A stretch of 64,000 bases of DNA, taken from Jaltomata sinuosa (Eukaryota; Streptophyta; Magnoliopsida; Solanales; Solanaceae). Positions within the stretch are counted from its first letter, which is position 1, and every line of letters begins with the position of its first letter. Under the pieces are notes generated by a model that was given only the letters and a program-made list of their open reading frames with translations, was not told the DNA's origin and searched no databases. A program made the translations under genes and the position numbers. Where the stretch lies: assembly GCA_003996215.1 (NCBI GenBank), contig QJPP01003429.1:62001-126000 (forward strand), in the 5' to 3' direction. Of this stretch, positions 10,677 to 23,084 are shown piece after piece.

Positions 10677-13178
10677 TGTAATGATCTGTCCTGTCATTAT
10701 TGAAAGGTCGCGATAAAAATAACCGAATTAATAATTTTGAGTATTATAAAAATTATGGAATTTATTTTAGAAATTGGTTAAATAAAGCGTGGACATAAAA
10801 TATGATGGAGGTTAAGCTGCCAGTGCCCTTCGTCCTGACGAGCTGAAGCTCATCACAATGGCTCGTCGCAGCGAAAGAGGACTTGTCGCGATGGAAAATT
10901 ATAATGAAGCAATTCTCATCGCGATAAAAGAATGGGACAGAACCCTGACTTTACCTGTCAACCTTCAAACTCTTTTCTAGGAGGAGGCCTTCTCCTAAAA
11001 CGTCAAAACACTCCTCCAACCCTATAATAATAGTAAGAAAAAGAGAGCAAAAGCTCTCAGAGAAAGGGATCGATCCTACTCCTCCTCGCGGTGACTCTTC
11101 TTTCAGACTTCCTCGGAAAAGAGTGATATGTTGGTCGCATGCATCTTAGCAACAGCTCGACAATTGAGGTAGGTTATAGTTTAATAATAGCAATATTTGA
11201 TTAGTAAACATAATATCGGTATAGAAATTAATGGAGACAGCATGCTTAGGCCTCCGAGCATAGAGTCTAGATGGTAATAGCTGAATTTAGTTGATAAACC
11301 TGAGGCATGTATGTAGTCATATATGTAGTTAATTATTCATGTAAATGATGTGTAAGATGTAGGAATCATGGCTAAGATCTTGTGCATGATAACTAGGTAA
11401 AGCATGAACCATAAAGGAAGTTAGAGTATAAAGTAACCAATTTACTAGAATGAACCTTAACTTAATGTGATGATTGGATGACTTGTGAAATGGTTGTAGT
11501 CTTGTGGTATAAATTCGGAAAGTCTTAGCCGATCGGTCTAATAGCTAAGCCCTGGAATAGTGGATAAAATAGTGTCTAATAAGACTTGCCTAATAAATAG
11601 ATTCGGTAAATTATGGGAAGTGACTAACATTAAAGGTTAAGACTAATTGGCGTTTCTATACCTGAGAATAAACATTATGTTAAATATCGACAAAGGGGGA
11701 TGGGATCTAGGATGAAATAATTGGTAGAGGGTCATATGGTTGGATAGAGTAAGTTTGGGTAAGACCCCATGGGCTTAGACGGTTGAATTGGAGTTGAGAC
11801 TTATCTTATTACATGTCATGTGGTAGAACTATATAACTTGTGATTGATCTTCGGACATTATTAAATTATCTGTATTATTCTGGTTATGATTGTATGGATA
11901 TGCTAGATGAACATAAAGTGATAAGTAGGCTGAATTGGCTAAGTGTAACCGTGCCTTAGGCACTATGTATATTCCTAAGGGATAGGTCTGAGAGCTTGAT
12001 GCATTTGATATTGATATTGATACAGTTGTTATAGATCGGATACTACGCCGGTATGGTACATGGACGCCTAGAGTACCTTGCAGGTCTTAGCTAGAGGGAA
12101 GAAATAAGACTCATAGCATGTGTGTACATGATCTTGCATATATCACTGCATGTGTCATTGTATCTATCATTTGTATGCTTCATTGTGTTATTCATGGTGA
12201 GTCTTTGTGAGATGGTGTTGTGACCATGAATAAGGTTTGGAAGTACTAGTCATATCAATAAGTGATAGGTGAACTTGGTTCCCGTGTGTGGTGCATGACT
12301 GCATATGCCTGTAGAGTCTTAATGAATCGTGTGGGTTGGTATGTCTTGATATCGGTTAAGTCTCATAGCTTATGAGTACATAGCTATTAGCAGTTATACT
12401 GAGTGGATTGTGTGAGATAAATGTTGTTTACAAATACCTTGTAAGTCAATTGTTCGAGCAAAAGGTGTGTTGTGATTAGACTTGCTAGTTGTTGGGAGAA
12501 CCTAAGGTAGTGGATAATGCCTTACCACTAAGCCTAGATGAATAAGCAAAGACAGGTTGAATGGGAAAAGGAAGACTATGTGACCTAGAGAACACCCTTG
12601 GTGGGGTTTAAGTGTCTAGCCATTGGAGATACGTAAGAAGCAATTGAATATGAGTAATAGCATAAATTATCTAGTTGTTGTTGAAGTGGAAGTCATCTGT
12701 TTTATTGTTAATTTCTGTATATGATTTTATGTGAACTAATCATAGTCGGCCGATAATACCTACCAGTATGTGTGGTTGTACTGATGCTACTCTTGCTACA
12801 TCTTTCTTAGTGTAGATGTGTGACAGGTTGACTGAAGTTCGATCTTGGATTTCATAAGTCTCCACCAGCAAGTTCCATTCTCTACTCCTTAGATGGGAGT
12901 TGTTTTTCACATTGTTGTCATGTTCTATCTTTGTAGCTCTTGTACAGGCTTAGACTAGATCTTTGAGAATTGATAGTGTTTTAAACTTACAAGGATATCA
13001 CATGTATTAAACTTACAAGGATTTTTATTAAGAATTGTGCAGTTATTTATTTATTACTACTCTTGAAAACCATTTAAAAAGATTGTTGCATGTTCAGCGG
13101 TGGATGGTTAAGGGTTCTCCTACCTGAGTAATCTAGAGTAGGTGCCCCCATAGCTCCACCATAATAGGGGTCGTGTCA
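10677..13178 (+). repeat. 5' LTR of the LARD-like element
   Basis: Starts TGTAATGATCTG and ends TCGTGTCA. Contains a palindrome cluster at 10838-10930 (variants of TCATCGCGATGA) and a TATA-like TATAATAA at 11023-11030. No coding sequence. Confidence 0.85.
11023..11030 (+). promoter_or_regulatory. Probable LTR TATA box
   Basis: ACCCTATAATAATAG about 95 bases after the palindrome cluster. The copy in the 3' LTR (around 16975) has lost the motif (ACCCTAGAAAAG). Confidence 0.45.
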
Positions 13179-13180
13179 GT

Positions 13181-13192
13181 TGGTATCAAAGC
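13181..13192 (+). other. tRNA-iMet-type primer binding site
   Basis: TGGTATCAAAGC, one mismatch to the canonical TGGTATCAGAGC, 2 bases after the LTR end. Confidence 0.8.
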
Positions 13193-13359
13193 ATATGTTA
13201 CTGGTCTCTCATGTACAAGAGCAATGTCAAAATAGAGTCATGCATATTGGTGTGTTGATGTCCACATCAAAACTTTGAGAATGTATAGCGGTATTTAGGT
13301 GTGGTTTCACTTTCTTCCTACCTATCATGTTGTCCCTGTATGTTGTCTCCCTGGTTAAG

Positions 13360-13461
13360 TCCAATTGGTATCTAGTCGATTCCAATTGGTATCTTAAAGT
13401 GATTAATCCATGGTGGGACAAAACCAATTTGTATCTAGATGAATCTAATTGGTATCTCACC
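13360..13461 (+). repeat. Leader repeats with AATTGGTATCT, four copies
   Basis: CCAATTGGTATCT at 13361 and 13382 (21-bp spacing), then CCAATTTGTATCT near 13424 and CTAATTGGTATCT near 13445. They lie 170-280 bases after the primer site, matching the leader repeats of the gypsy elements at 4325-4372 and 57973-58012. Confidence 0.75.
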
Positions 13462-13734
13462 CTAATGAGTTTTGATAATATGTTAATCATGTGATGATGT
13501 GTTGTTAATGATGTGCTCAGTTTCTAATAATATGGGATCACGAATTTGTTGTTATGTGCCTAAGTAAAAGCAAAATAGTTAAATTATTAAGGTGATAATG
13601 GAGTCGTTATGCGATGGGGTTTATGAGAACTCATGGTTTAATCGTGTTATTATGAACTCGTGCGTGAAAGTAAGCAAGGATTATACTTGTACCAATTTTC
13701 TTAAATTTTTGCCAGTTGTTGCAGTGTTTTGCCC

Positions 13735-13885
13735 GAGCCTTCATCATGATGAGACGTTTCTCATTGCAGTGGTCTGTCGCGACAAAGAAAGGGCTCATTG
13801 TGATAAAGTTCTTCGTAGTGATGAGTGAAGTCCCATCGCGATGAGTCATCACGATTAAGAGATGTTCATCACGATGAAATGGCAC
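13735..13885. repeat. Internal cluster of TCATCGCGATGA-like palindromes
   Basis: TCATCATGATGA, TGTCGCGACA, CATCGCGATGAGTCATCACGA and TTCATCACGATGAA lie close together. The same motif family occurs in both LTRs and twice more in the internal region (15563-15665, 16205-16270). Confidence 0.7.
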
Positions 13886-14309
13886 AAAACATAATCCCAA
13901 ATTTTGTCCCATGTTTTGGGACTTCACTCATGCAAAGAAATGTCCAAGAAATTTTAGGCAACTAAAGCTATGTCATAAAAGTTTCGACCTACAAACAAGG
14001 ACATTGTTCAACAAGTGCCACCAATGGCACTGTAAATCCAAAATGATAGAAATATAAGAAATTATCCAAAAGAGCGGAAAGATAAAAAGATTGTCTGATA
14101 AGAGTCCAATATGGGCAAATAAAAGCAATAATAAGAGGGGACGGGGGAGGGGAAGTGCTCTAGCCGCTCTATCAACTCTTGGTGCTCAAGCTACTAGACT
14201 CTCCCTCGATAGACCTGCTGAGGAAGGAAAACTCCTAAACGACCTCTCGGGTCACCTTGGGAATATTCTTGCCTGGAAGGGAACCTTTGACAAGGGCCTT
14301 GATCCCTTT

Positions 14310-15430
14310 CTACATGCGCACCATCAGCTTTTCCTGAGAGCGCCCCTTATTCCTATCCGCTTCTAGCTCCTCCCAAAGCTCTATTTGGTCCTGTGCTAGG
14401 GACTCAAAGGAAGAAAGGGGAACGGAGGTACCTGCTGCACCAGATGGCCCAGCAGCCGGAGGAGGCATTATCTCTAATGGGTACGATGCTAAGCCCTCCA
14501 TTATAGACTTCATGGTCGCTATAGCTGGACCAAGTGACTCTAAGGTTACCTTGCCCGGCGCTAAACTAGTCCCTGCTCCATCATCGCCCTGGCCACTACT
14601 GCTCCCTCTCTCTAACCCTATCTTTCTCTTTTTTGGGTATGACTCCTCTAGAAGGTCAAAAGGCTTATCAATTAGAGAAATACGGTCGGTAGGCTCGACA
14701 GGTACATTCACTGTCTGCACAGAGTAGAGATAAGTGAAGGTAAAGGAAGGTCCCTTGTATGGCACAATATCATGAAATATCTCCACTTCTTCATAATTTG
14801 TTCCCCTGCATTCACCGGCATGCCCTCCACAACCATCAGGGCTCGAGCAAAGGTCAAGTCTGAGGTATTACTAGAAGGACAGACCCTCCTAGCCACCAGT
14901 TGTAACCACCTCCAGTCATCTGGAGTAAAGTGAAGGTTGTTGACCCCAATTATTTGCCCAGCCCAAGGGAATGAATCCCTATACTCCTCCTCGACCAGCT
15001 CCCTCACCATCCACTGCTTATTGGTGGAAGCCCTTCATGAATGATATTGCATCTCATCGTGATTTTTCACCCCCAGAGCTGCATTAATTTACGTGGTAGA
15101 GATCCAAATGTGCTCACGCTGAGTGTAAACTATAGGATTTGGAAACTCCCAGTTAACTGTAAGAATTTTAGCACAAAACTCCCATACCCAGTTTTCATTC
15201 ACTTCATCTGGGACATGCACAAAAGGAAGCCATCATATATCCACTGTCTGGAGGTAAAACTTCAGTGGCCTCTCCTCAATCTCCAATTTTCCAGGCTCCC
15301 TTCTCGGACCAAACCCATGGAGACTCCTCTCTCGGATGAACCCTCTAGCCCTCTGTTCATAGTATCGCTCTCGAATTGATGCATTGGCGAATTGCTCATA
15401 CTTTATTTTCTCTCCTTTGTCCATGTTCAT
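14310..15430 (-). pseudogene. Antisense 'putative plant transposon protein' pseudogene in the LARD
   Basis: Minus strand, opposite to the element. Start MNMDKGEKIKYEQFANASIR at 15430, then RGFIRERSLHGFGPRREPGK; in another frame FVHVPDEVNENWVWEF near 15215-15170; then LHFTPDDWRWLQLVARRVCP and RALMVVEGMPVNAGEQI in 15010-14800; then a Ser/Pro/Gly-rich C-terminus (14786-14310, RGSSSGQGDDGAGTS). This order matches the plant family annotated as 'putative plant transposon protein' (Pfam Transposase_32 type), whose biochemical role I do not know. It has at least two frameshifts (about 15240 and 14770) and two in-frame stops (about 15095 and 15040), so it is dead. A 158-codon frame survives at the C-terminal end. 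Confidence 0.65.
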
Positions 15431-15562
15431 CTCTACAAGAATAAGTTAATGGGTTACTCAATGTGTTGTCAATTGCATAACAAGTAATTATTAAGGGGAT
15501 AAGGGATCAGAAAGGAGTAGGTCATAAAAGTTTTTCAGTCTAAAAATAGCTACTAGTTTTGA

Positions 15563-15665
15563 ACCTTCATCGCGATGAACATCACCTCATTGTGATGAGT
15601 CATTGCAATGAGACCCGTCCATTGCGACAATCCTTTACAATAAAATAACCCCCATTACAATGAGG
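15563..15665. repeat. Internal palindrome cluster 2 of the LARD
   Basis: TTCATCGCGATGAA, CTCATTGTGATGAG and CATTGCAATGAG in about 60 bases, all variants of the LTR motif. Confidence 0.7.
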
Positions 15666-16204
15666 TCATCATCCCCAGCCAACCATTTTTTTAAAATGAT
15701 AATTTTTAAGAAATGTGTTTTGTTTTGTAAAACTTTTCCTCATATCGGACGTAACCTACTAACATACTACTCGTACATATGAGTTTTATGGTGATTTAAA
15801 CTTTAAAAAGCAATTCCAAGCATTTGAATTCAATTTAAGAAATTTTCCTACCATTACCATCCTATTTTGAGTCTAAGACTCCATGAACTTCGTGGGAACA
15901 ACGTAAGGGGTAGTGTAAATGCATTAACAATCTAAATCTAGTAAGCATGCTTCATAAATCTATCCAATGAGAGCAAAAAATTGTCCCACACCACAAAACC
16001 TAAATTCTTACATGAAATCAAGCATGATAATTGCTAAATCTATGAAATCTAGACGTTATAATTAAGATTTAAGTTATGAAAAGAGTCCTTACCTTAAAAA
16101 ACCAATGTAGATGTGTTGAAGTTGAGAGGATTTCATATGGAAGGAAGGGGAAATGGTTTGAAAATGGGGGACATGAACATCTCCCAACTTTAAAACTGTT
16201 ATAT

Positions 16205-16270
16205 GGATCATCGCAAAGAGACACACTTTATCGCAATGAGACTCCATACATCGTGATGAGGCAACTCACC
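16205..16270. repeat. Internal palindrome cluster 3 of the LARD
   Basis: GATCATCGCAAAGAG, TTATCGCAATGAG and CATCGTGATGAG within 65 bases; same motif family. Confidence 0.65.
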
Positions 16271-16620
16271 ATAGTGGAACTAGGCTCGCCATTATGATTT
16301 AGCCCAGTCCGTTAGTCATTTTGGGTTAAAACTCTTTTGTTTCTAAATCTTTTTCATCTCTTCGGCCCTGGAGGTATTGAATTCTAAAACACCCTTAATC
16401 GATCTTTTTCCCCAATATTTGGAGAAGGGAAGTAAAGAAACTTGGTTTGTGTCTAACATTCAGTTTGCCTTGGTTGTGTCCTAATGCCTTGACAAAGAGA
16501 CGGTAGATAAAAGGTCCTCCAAAGAGGTGAATAACTTGGCTTAAGTCGATTGCGAGTAAATTTATGCCCTACTCTGTCCGGGTCTATTCAGGGATGAATG
16601 GGTGGTAAATTGATATCTAC

Positions 16621-19117
16621 TATAATGATCCATCCCATCGTTATTGAAAGGTCGCAATAAAAACAATCAAATTAATAATTTTGAGTATTATAAAAATTAT
16701 GGAATTTATTTTGGAAATTAGTTAAATAAAGCATGGACATAAAATGTGACAGAGGGTAACCTGCCAGCGCCCCTCATTGTGATGAGCCTCATCTCATCAT
16801 AACAGCTCATCGCAGCGAAGGAGGCCTCGTCGCGATTGACCATCGCGATAAAGCAGTCCTCATCGCGATGAAGGCACGAGATAGAACCATGACTTTACCT
16901 GTTCAGCCTTTAAACTCTTTTTCAAGAGGAAGCCTTCACCTAAAATCATCCCAACACTCCCCCAACCCTAGAAAAGTTAGAAAAGAGAGGAAAAGCTCTC
17001 AGAGAAAGGGATAGATCCTCCTTCTTCTCGCGGTAACTCTTCCTCCGGACTTCCTGGGATGAGAGCGACATGTTGGTTGCACGCACCTTGGAAGTAGCTT
17101 GGTAATCGAGGTGGGTTATAGTTAAATAATAGCATGACTAGATTAGTAAACATAATCTCGGTATAGAATTAATGGGGACAACATACTTAGGCCTTCGGGC
17201 ATGGAGTCTGGATGGTAATAGGTGAATTTAGTTGATAAACCTAAGGCATGTATGTAGTCATGTGTATTGTGAATTATTTGTGTAAATGATGCGTAAGATG
17301 TAGGAATTGTGGCTTAGACTTTATGCATGATAACTAGGTGAAGCCTGAATCATAGAGGAAGCTAGAGTATAGAGTAACCAATTTACTAGAATAGACCCTA
17401 ACTTAATTGTGATGATTGGATGACTTGTGAAATGGTTGTAGTCTTGTGGTAAAAATTTTGAAAAGTCTTAGTGGATCGGTCTAATACCTAAGCTCTGGAT
17501 TAGGGGATAAAATGGTGTCTAATAAGACTTGCCCAATAAACAGATTCGGTAAATTATGGGAAGTGGTTGGCATTAAAGGTAAGACTGATTGGTGGTTCTA
17601 TACCCTGAGAATAATGTTATGTTAAATATCGACAAAGGGGGGCAAGTTCTAGGATGAAATGATTGGTAGAGAGTCATACTTGGATAGAATAAACTTGGGT
17701 GAAACCCCATGGGCTTAGACAGTTGAATTAGAGTTGAGACTCGTCTTATTACATGCTATATGGTAGAACTGTATAACTTGTGATTGATCTTCGAATATGG
17801 TTGAATTATATGTGTTATTCCTTTTATGCTTGTATGAATAGGCTAGATGAACATGAAGTGATAAGTAGGCTAAATTGGCTAAGTGAAATCGTGCCTTGGG
17901 CACTGTGTATATTCCTAAGGGATAGGTCTAAAAGTCTAATACATTTGATATTGACATTGATACGATTGTTATAGACCGGATACCACACCGGTATGGTACA
18001 TGGACACCTATTGTCCCCTGCAGGTCATAGTTAGTGGGAAGAAATAAGACACATATCATGTGTGTAAATACTCTTGCATATATCACTCTATGTGTCATTG
18101 CATCTATCATTTGTATGCTTCATTATGCCATTCATGGTGAGTCGTTGTGAGATGGTGTTGTGATTATAAATAAGGTCTGAAGGTACTGGTCATATTGATA
18201 AGTGATAGGTGAAATTGGTTCCTGTGTGTGGTGCATTACTGCATATGCCTGTAGAATCTTAATGAATCGTGTGGGTTGGTATAGATTGATATTGTTTAAG
18301 TCTCATAGCTTATGAGTACATAGCTATAGGCAGTTATACTGAGTGGACTGTGTGAGATGAATGTTGTTTATATATACCTTGCGAGTCAATTGTCCGAGCA
18401 AAAGGTGTGTTGTAATTAGATTTGATAGTTGCTGGGAGAACCTAGGGTAGTGGGTAATGCCTTATCACTCATCCTAGACGAGTAAGAAAAGATAGGTTGA
18501 ATGAGAAAAGAAAGATTATTTGAACTATAGAACACCCTTGGTGGGGTTAAGTGTTGGGTAATTGGGGATACGTAAAAGGCACTTGAACATGAGTTATATC
18601 ATGAATTATCTGGTTGTATGTTGAAGTGGAAGTCATTTATTTTAATATTAATTTTTGTATATGATTTTATATGAACTAATGTTAGTCGGCCGATGAGACC
18701 TACCAGTATGTGTGGTTATATTTATGCTACTCTTGCTACACTTTTCTTGGTGTAGATATGTGACAGGTTGACTGAAGTTCGAGCTTAGATTTGAAGAGTC
18801 TCCACAAACAACTTTCGCTCTCTACTACTTAGACGGGAGCTGTGTTACTACATTATTGTCATGTTCTCTCTTAGTAGCTCTTGTACAGGCTTAGATTAGA
18901 TCTTTGGAAATTGGTAGTGTTTTGTATAGATGGCATTCACATGTATTAAACTTTCAAGGATTTTTATCAAGAATTGTGCAGTTATTTATTTATTAAGACT
19001 CTTGAAAACTGTTTAAAAAGGCTGTTGCATGTTCAGGGGTGGATGGTTAAGGGTTTTCCTACCTGAGTAGTCTAGAGTAGGTGCCCGCACGGTCCCACCA
19101 TAATCGAAGTTGTGTCA
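16621..19117 (+). repeat. 3' LTR of the LARD-like element
   Basis: Starts TATAATGATCC (5' copy TGTAATGATCT) and ends GTTGTGTCA, followed by TTCAT. Contains TCATCGCGATGA at 16860-16871. The preceding polypurine tract is poor (GGGATGAATGGGTGG). Confidence 0.85.
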
Positions 19118-20409
19118 TTCATGAAGAAGGAAGTTTGGGTTGGGTCTGGGTATACCCATCGCGTTCGTGGTCCTGGGTTGTGTTGGTTGGTCGCAATCGC
19201 AAGGCTGGGCCTCATTAGCAAAGAACATTTGGACTTGGAGTGATAAAATCTCTATTTTTGAACTTGAACTAACTCAATTTTTGTAGCTTGGGAGCTCAGA
19301 TTTTGACGATTTCAAGGGTGTTATTTGTTTTAGTTCGGGAGTAAGAATCTAACATCCTATTTTTTTTTCACTCTTTCATTGCTATTCTCATGATTTAATT
19401 TATTATTTTCTCGCTCTTTCATTTATATTCTCATGATTTAATCCCTTGAATTGATTAGAAATTTAGAATTTTTGCCCCAAAGTGAGAGTTATGTATTTCT
19501 TTAATTTTGGTGATGATTAACATTTTGTTTTAGCTGATTTTTGATGTGTAAGCTTCCCAACTTTTAGGTAAACCAATTTTGAAATAAAATTCCAGTTTTG
19601 ACCTTGGGGGCTCAATATTGACTTTTTTACCAAATTTTTTCATTGAACTTTTCTATGGCAACATGGGTGTCTACGAACTCATATACTCATGTAAATCACA
19701 TATTTGACCATATTGAGATTATTCGAGGCATTTTAGAAGGACAAGTTGGTAATTTTGACCATTTGAGCTTCAATTAAGGCAAGTTGAGAGACTTTTCTTG
19801 ACTCTTTGTGAAGTGTTAGTGTATTAATTGATTGAATTAAGGAGTAATGAGTAATGGAGGTCTCGTATAAATGAGATGACAAGCATTTGTGCGGATATTA
19901 GTACCAAGATATGGGTAACTTGAATATTCCTTACTTATTTGGATAATTTCATAACTTGTGAACATGCTTATTTATACAATTGATTGATATATGACTTATC
20001 TTACTCATTTGACTGATAATTGATACATTGCTCTCCTTTATGGAATCAGAGCCGAATTATGATATTATTTTGAGATAATTGTTGTTTTGGTTGTGCATTA
20101 TAATTGATATTAAATTTCAGTACGAAGTGAGAAATTGGAAGTAAGATAAACTTAAAACGAGTTGATCAACTTCTATGACTTATGTACATCATGAATATGC
20201 CTTTATTATATGGAATTGATATTACACGCATACATAGCATATTCTGGGGTCGGTGTTGCCCGCCTACACATGTGGATTGGAGCGCCATGCATGCACGATA
20301 CATGAACCTTGCGAGTCTCTTATCGGTCCCGATTATCTAGCAGAGGAAGCAAGTATATACACAACATATGCATTTTGCATTTTATTTCATCAGCATATAT
20401 TACATATTA

Positions 20410-21084
20410 CTTCTAAGCAGTGTTTTAAAAGGTGGGAGCCTAAGGCAAGGCGTTTTACCTGTTATGGAGCGAGGCATAAGCCTCGAGGCGATGGGGTGTA
20501 AGCCTCATGATATTTTAATTTTTAATATTTTATAAATTTTATATAATTAAAATAAATATTTTTAAAGTAGATAAATCATCAAAAAGAAGGTAAAACTATA
20601 TTAGTGAAAGATGTATCTAAAACAGCTTCAGCTAAAAAAACTAACCAACGCAACACAATACATCCAATATAAAGTCAACTTTTCATATAACAAACTATTA
20701 TATGTCCTCAAAAATATAAGTTTATCCCAAAAAAAAATACATTATAAGTAAATATTAAATATATTTCTGAAAGTTTGAATTTTAAGTTTTCTACTTTTAT
20801 TTTACTTTTGAGTATTTAAGTATTACTTAAGTTTAACAATTAAATATTTTAATAATTAGGATTAGGGACTTAATAGCAAAAAATTATTTTAATTGATAGT
20901 AATATTCAGGGCTTACGCCTAAGGGCGTTCGCCTCAGCATTCGCCTCACGCTTAGACAAATCCCTCAAATAGTGGGGCGTACGCCTTTTGATACTTTCAC
21001 CTCCTCCCAATGCCTCGGTGTGTTTTGGCTACGCCTTGCCCCGAAGCTCGCCCCGCAATCGCCTTTTAAAACACTGCTTCTAAG
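20410..21084. mobile_element. hAT-type MITE, 659 bp, with 8-bp target duplications
   Basis: The element at 20418-21076 starts CAGTGTTTTAAAAGG and ends CCTTTTAAAACACTG, a perfect 15-bp terminal inverted repeat. The flanks are identical 8-mers CTTCTAAG (20410-20417, 21077-21084), the hAT hallmark. The sub-terminal arms are rich in GCCT/AGGC motifs (for example GCCTCGAGGC), and the centre is AT-rich and non-coding. Inserted into the 3' LTR of the gypsy element. Confidence 0.9.
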
Positions 21085-21892
21085 TGGTGAAATGGCTAAG
21101 TGATTTACTTTTTATCCTTATTCAGTTGAGATAACTTGTGTGTTATTGTTGAGGCAAATTGCGAAATTCTTTGTTATTAGCTAATTTTAGATATTGCTCT
21201 CATTTTCATTACTGTTTTCATGAATTAAAAGAGTTGTTGTGTTAATCTTGTGGCAGTCTGTGATTATTTCTTTTACTTGATTTGAATTCAAATATTTGAT
21301 TTATCTTGACTTTATCCATTATCGACAGTTGAATCGTTCAATTGAATCCTTATATTCTTATATCTAACCAAATGTGGAGGATAACAGTGTTAGGCCAACC
21401 CTCGCCACTGCTTCTAGGAAAGGGTCAATTGTCGATACTTGCTGAGTAAACGTGTTTCTCGTGCTCACTCTACACTTGTTGTACTTTTTTTTTATCCAGG
21501 CCCATCTCTAGGTTCCTGTGGCGATTGAGTCGTTATTGAACTTGAGAAGACTTGTCAGAGTTCAGGGTCAGCTGCTTTGATTCGACAACACTAGATTCTA
21601 GCTCTATTTTAGATTTCTTGTCTTTCTTCTTTCAGAAAGCCTTGTATTGTTCAGACTCATAATTTTGGTTCTTAATTGCTCTTGTACTTGTGTCAATAGT
21701 TCTTGGGGTTGTATTTCATTTCTACGAACGTTTTGGTTTTTGACTCAAATTTCAGACTTATCATTATTTTACCTTATTTCTTTTCCGTATATTTCCTCTT
21801 TTCACTCGTCCAAATGGTTAATAATGAATAGGGTTCGCCTACAGAGAAGAGTAGGTTCCCTCATAGCTTAATAGAATTTTTGAATCGTGACA

Positions 21893-23084
21893 ATTATATT
21901 TCCCATTGAGCATAAGTTACAGTTAAAATATGCTCATAAATTAGTTTGCCTATGAGTTCATGATATTTTCGTAAGTCACAAAGGCTGAAAATAGTGTAAT
22001 GAGTTACTTATTAAGCTGGATTATTCAGTTGTATAGACTGACTAACTCTTTAAAAAAATTAATGATGATTAAATTCAATTGTATATTCCCAACAATAACT
22101 TAACAACATACTTTATTAATCAAAGCGATGTAGGATATTATTTTGTGGATTATAAGAATAACCCTTTATAGTGAAAGAAAATTGTGAACAATTGAATAAT
22201 ACATACTATTTTTTTTCAATACATCACAATTCATGATTAATTTTATACGATAGGTAGAATGAATAGTACAAAACCTTGTTCGTCTATAATAATTTGTGAA
22301 CAATATAGCAAATCTCATCGTTTTGGAGCAGCACTCGTGTTGTTTGAGTTGTTTCAACTTGCAATCGGGCAATACAACTAGGAGAATCAATCATCCTGAT
22401 AATGCTATCAAACCTACTAGAATTTCCCTTTATCACTAGTGGGATAGTTGTTCCGTAACACCACTAGTCGTTATATTACTAGCCTTTTTGTTCGATACGT
22501 AACAAATTCTTGTTAAGTAATAGGTTTACCAAAGTAAACATAGTCTAAGCGGTCACAACATCTTGTTGATATTGATTAAGAAGTTTGATGGAGTTTAACT
22601 AACTGAATTCATAAACCTAGAAAGTCGCAGTTACTGGTAATTTTTTATTTTAATTTAACCTTTGATATATCTATTATAAGTTAACACTATGTATAAGACT
22701 TGTACCTAAGGAAAAGTACTATTATACCTTATGAATACATTGACTCTTCAGAAAAAGATACTACATAGTTTTCACTTTTGGTCTAATTTATCGCGATAGG
22801 AATCACCGAGTCTAAGGAAGTCCAGTCATCTAATAAGAAGCGGTAAATCAAGTGAGCCAACTAAAGCCCACTTTTACCTTAAAAATCAAGGCTTGTGAAT
22901 GAAATTTCCTCTACTCGATAGTAGCAGAAACAAGATGTAATTGATTCATTTATGCCTCCAAAATTTGCGAATAAATGTTTGATTAGGCCACCTCATTTTT
23001 TGTATGTTTTGATTGAAATACATGGGCAGACTCCTTGATTATGGGGACGTATAGTCAAAGCTAGGGTACAGTTTGTGCATCATT
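21893..23084. other. Intergenic, no gene recognised
   Basis: AT-rich sequence after the end of the 3' LTR. The small frames (such as 22390-22166 on the minus strand) look random and match nothing I know. Confidence 0.4.

Larger units (their letters stand above)
10677..19117 (+). mobile_element. Complete non-autonomous LTR retrotransposon (LARD-like), 8441 bp
   Basis: Two LTRs (10677-13178, 2502 bp; 16621-19117, 2497 bp) flank a 3.44-kb internal region with a tRNA-iMet-like primer site. Perfect 5-bp target duplications TTCAT lie at 10672-10676 and 19118-19122. I find no gag, protease, RT or integrase on the sense strand, so it would depend on another element's proteins. The only coding remnant is antisense (14310-15430). 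The LTRs are similar but carry many substitutions and small indels, so the insertion is not recent. Confidence 0.85.
10064..21892 (+). mobile_element. 3' LTR of plus-strand gypsy element, split by two later insertions
   Basis: Starts TGCAACGACCC at 10064, right after the pol tail, and ends ATCGTGACA at 21892. Removing the 8.4-kb element with its duplication (10677-19122) and the MITE with its duplication (20418-21084) leaves about 2.7 kb, a normal length for this LTR class. The surrounding text reads through both insertion points. No coding sequence. Confidence 0.7.

Noticed and set aside
13592..13927. Overlapping plus and minus ORFs of 78 and 98 codons
   Set aside because: They lie over the palindrome cluster of the LARD, which opens both frames; no protein similarity recognised.
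14091..14366. 91-codon plus ORF in the LARD
   Set aside because: Opposite the antisense pseudogene C-terminus; no Gag features.
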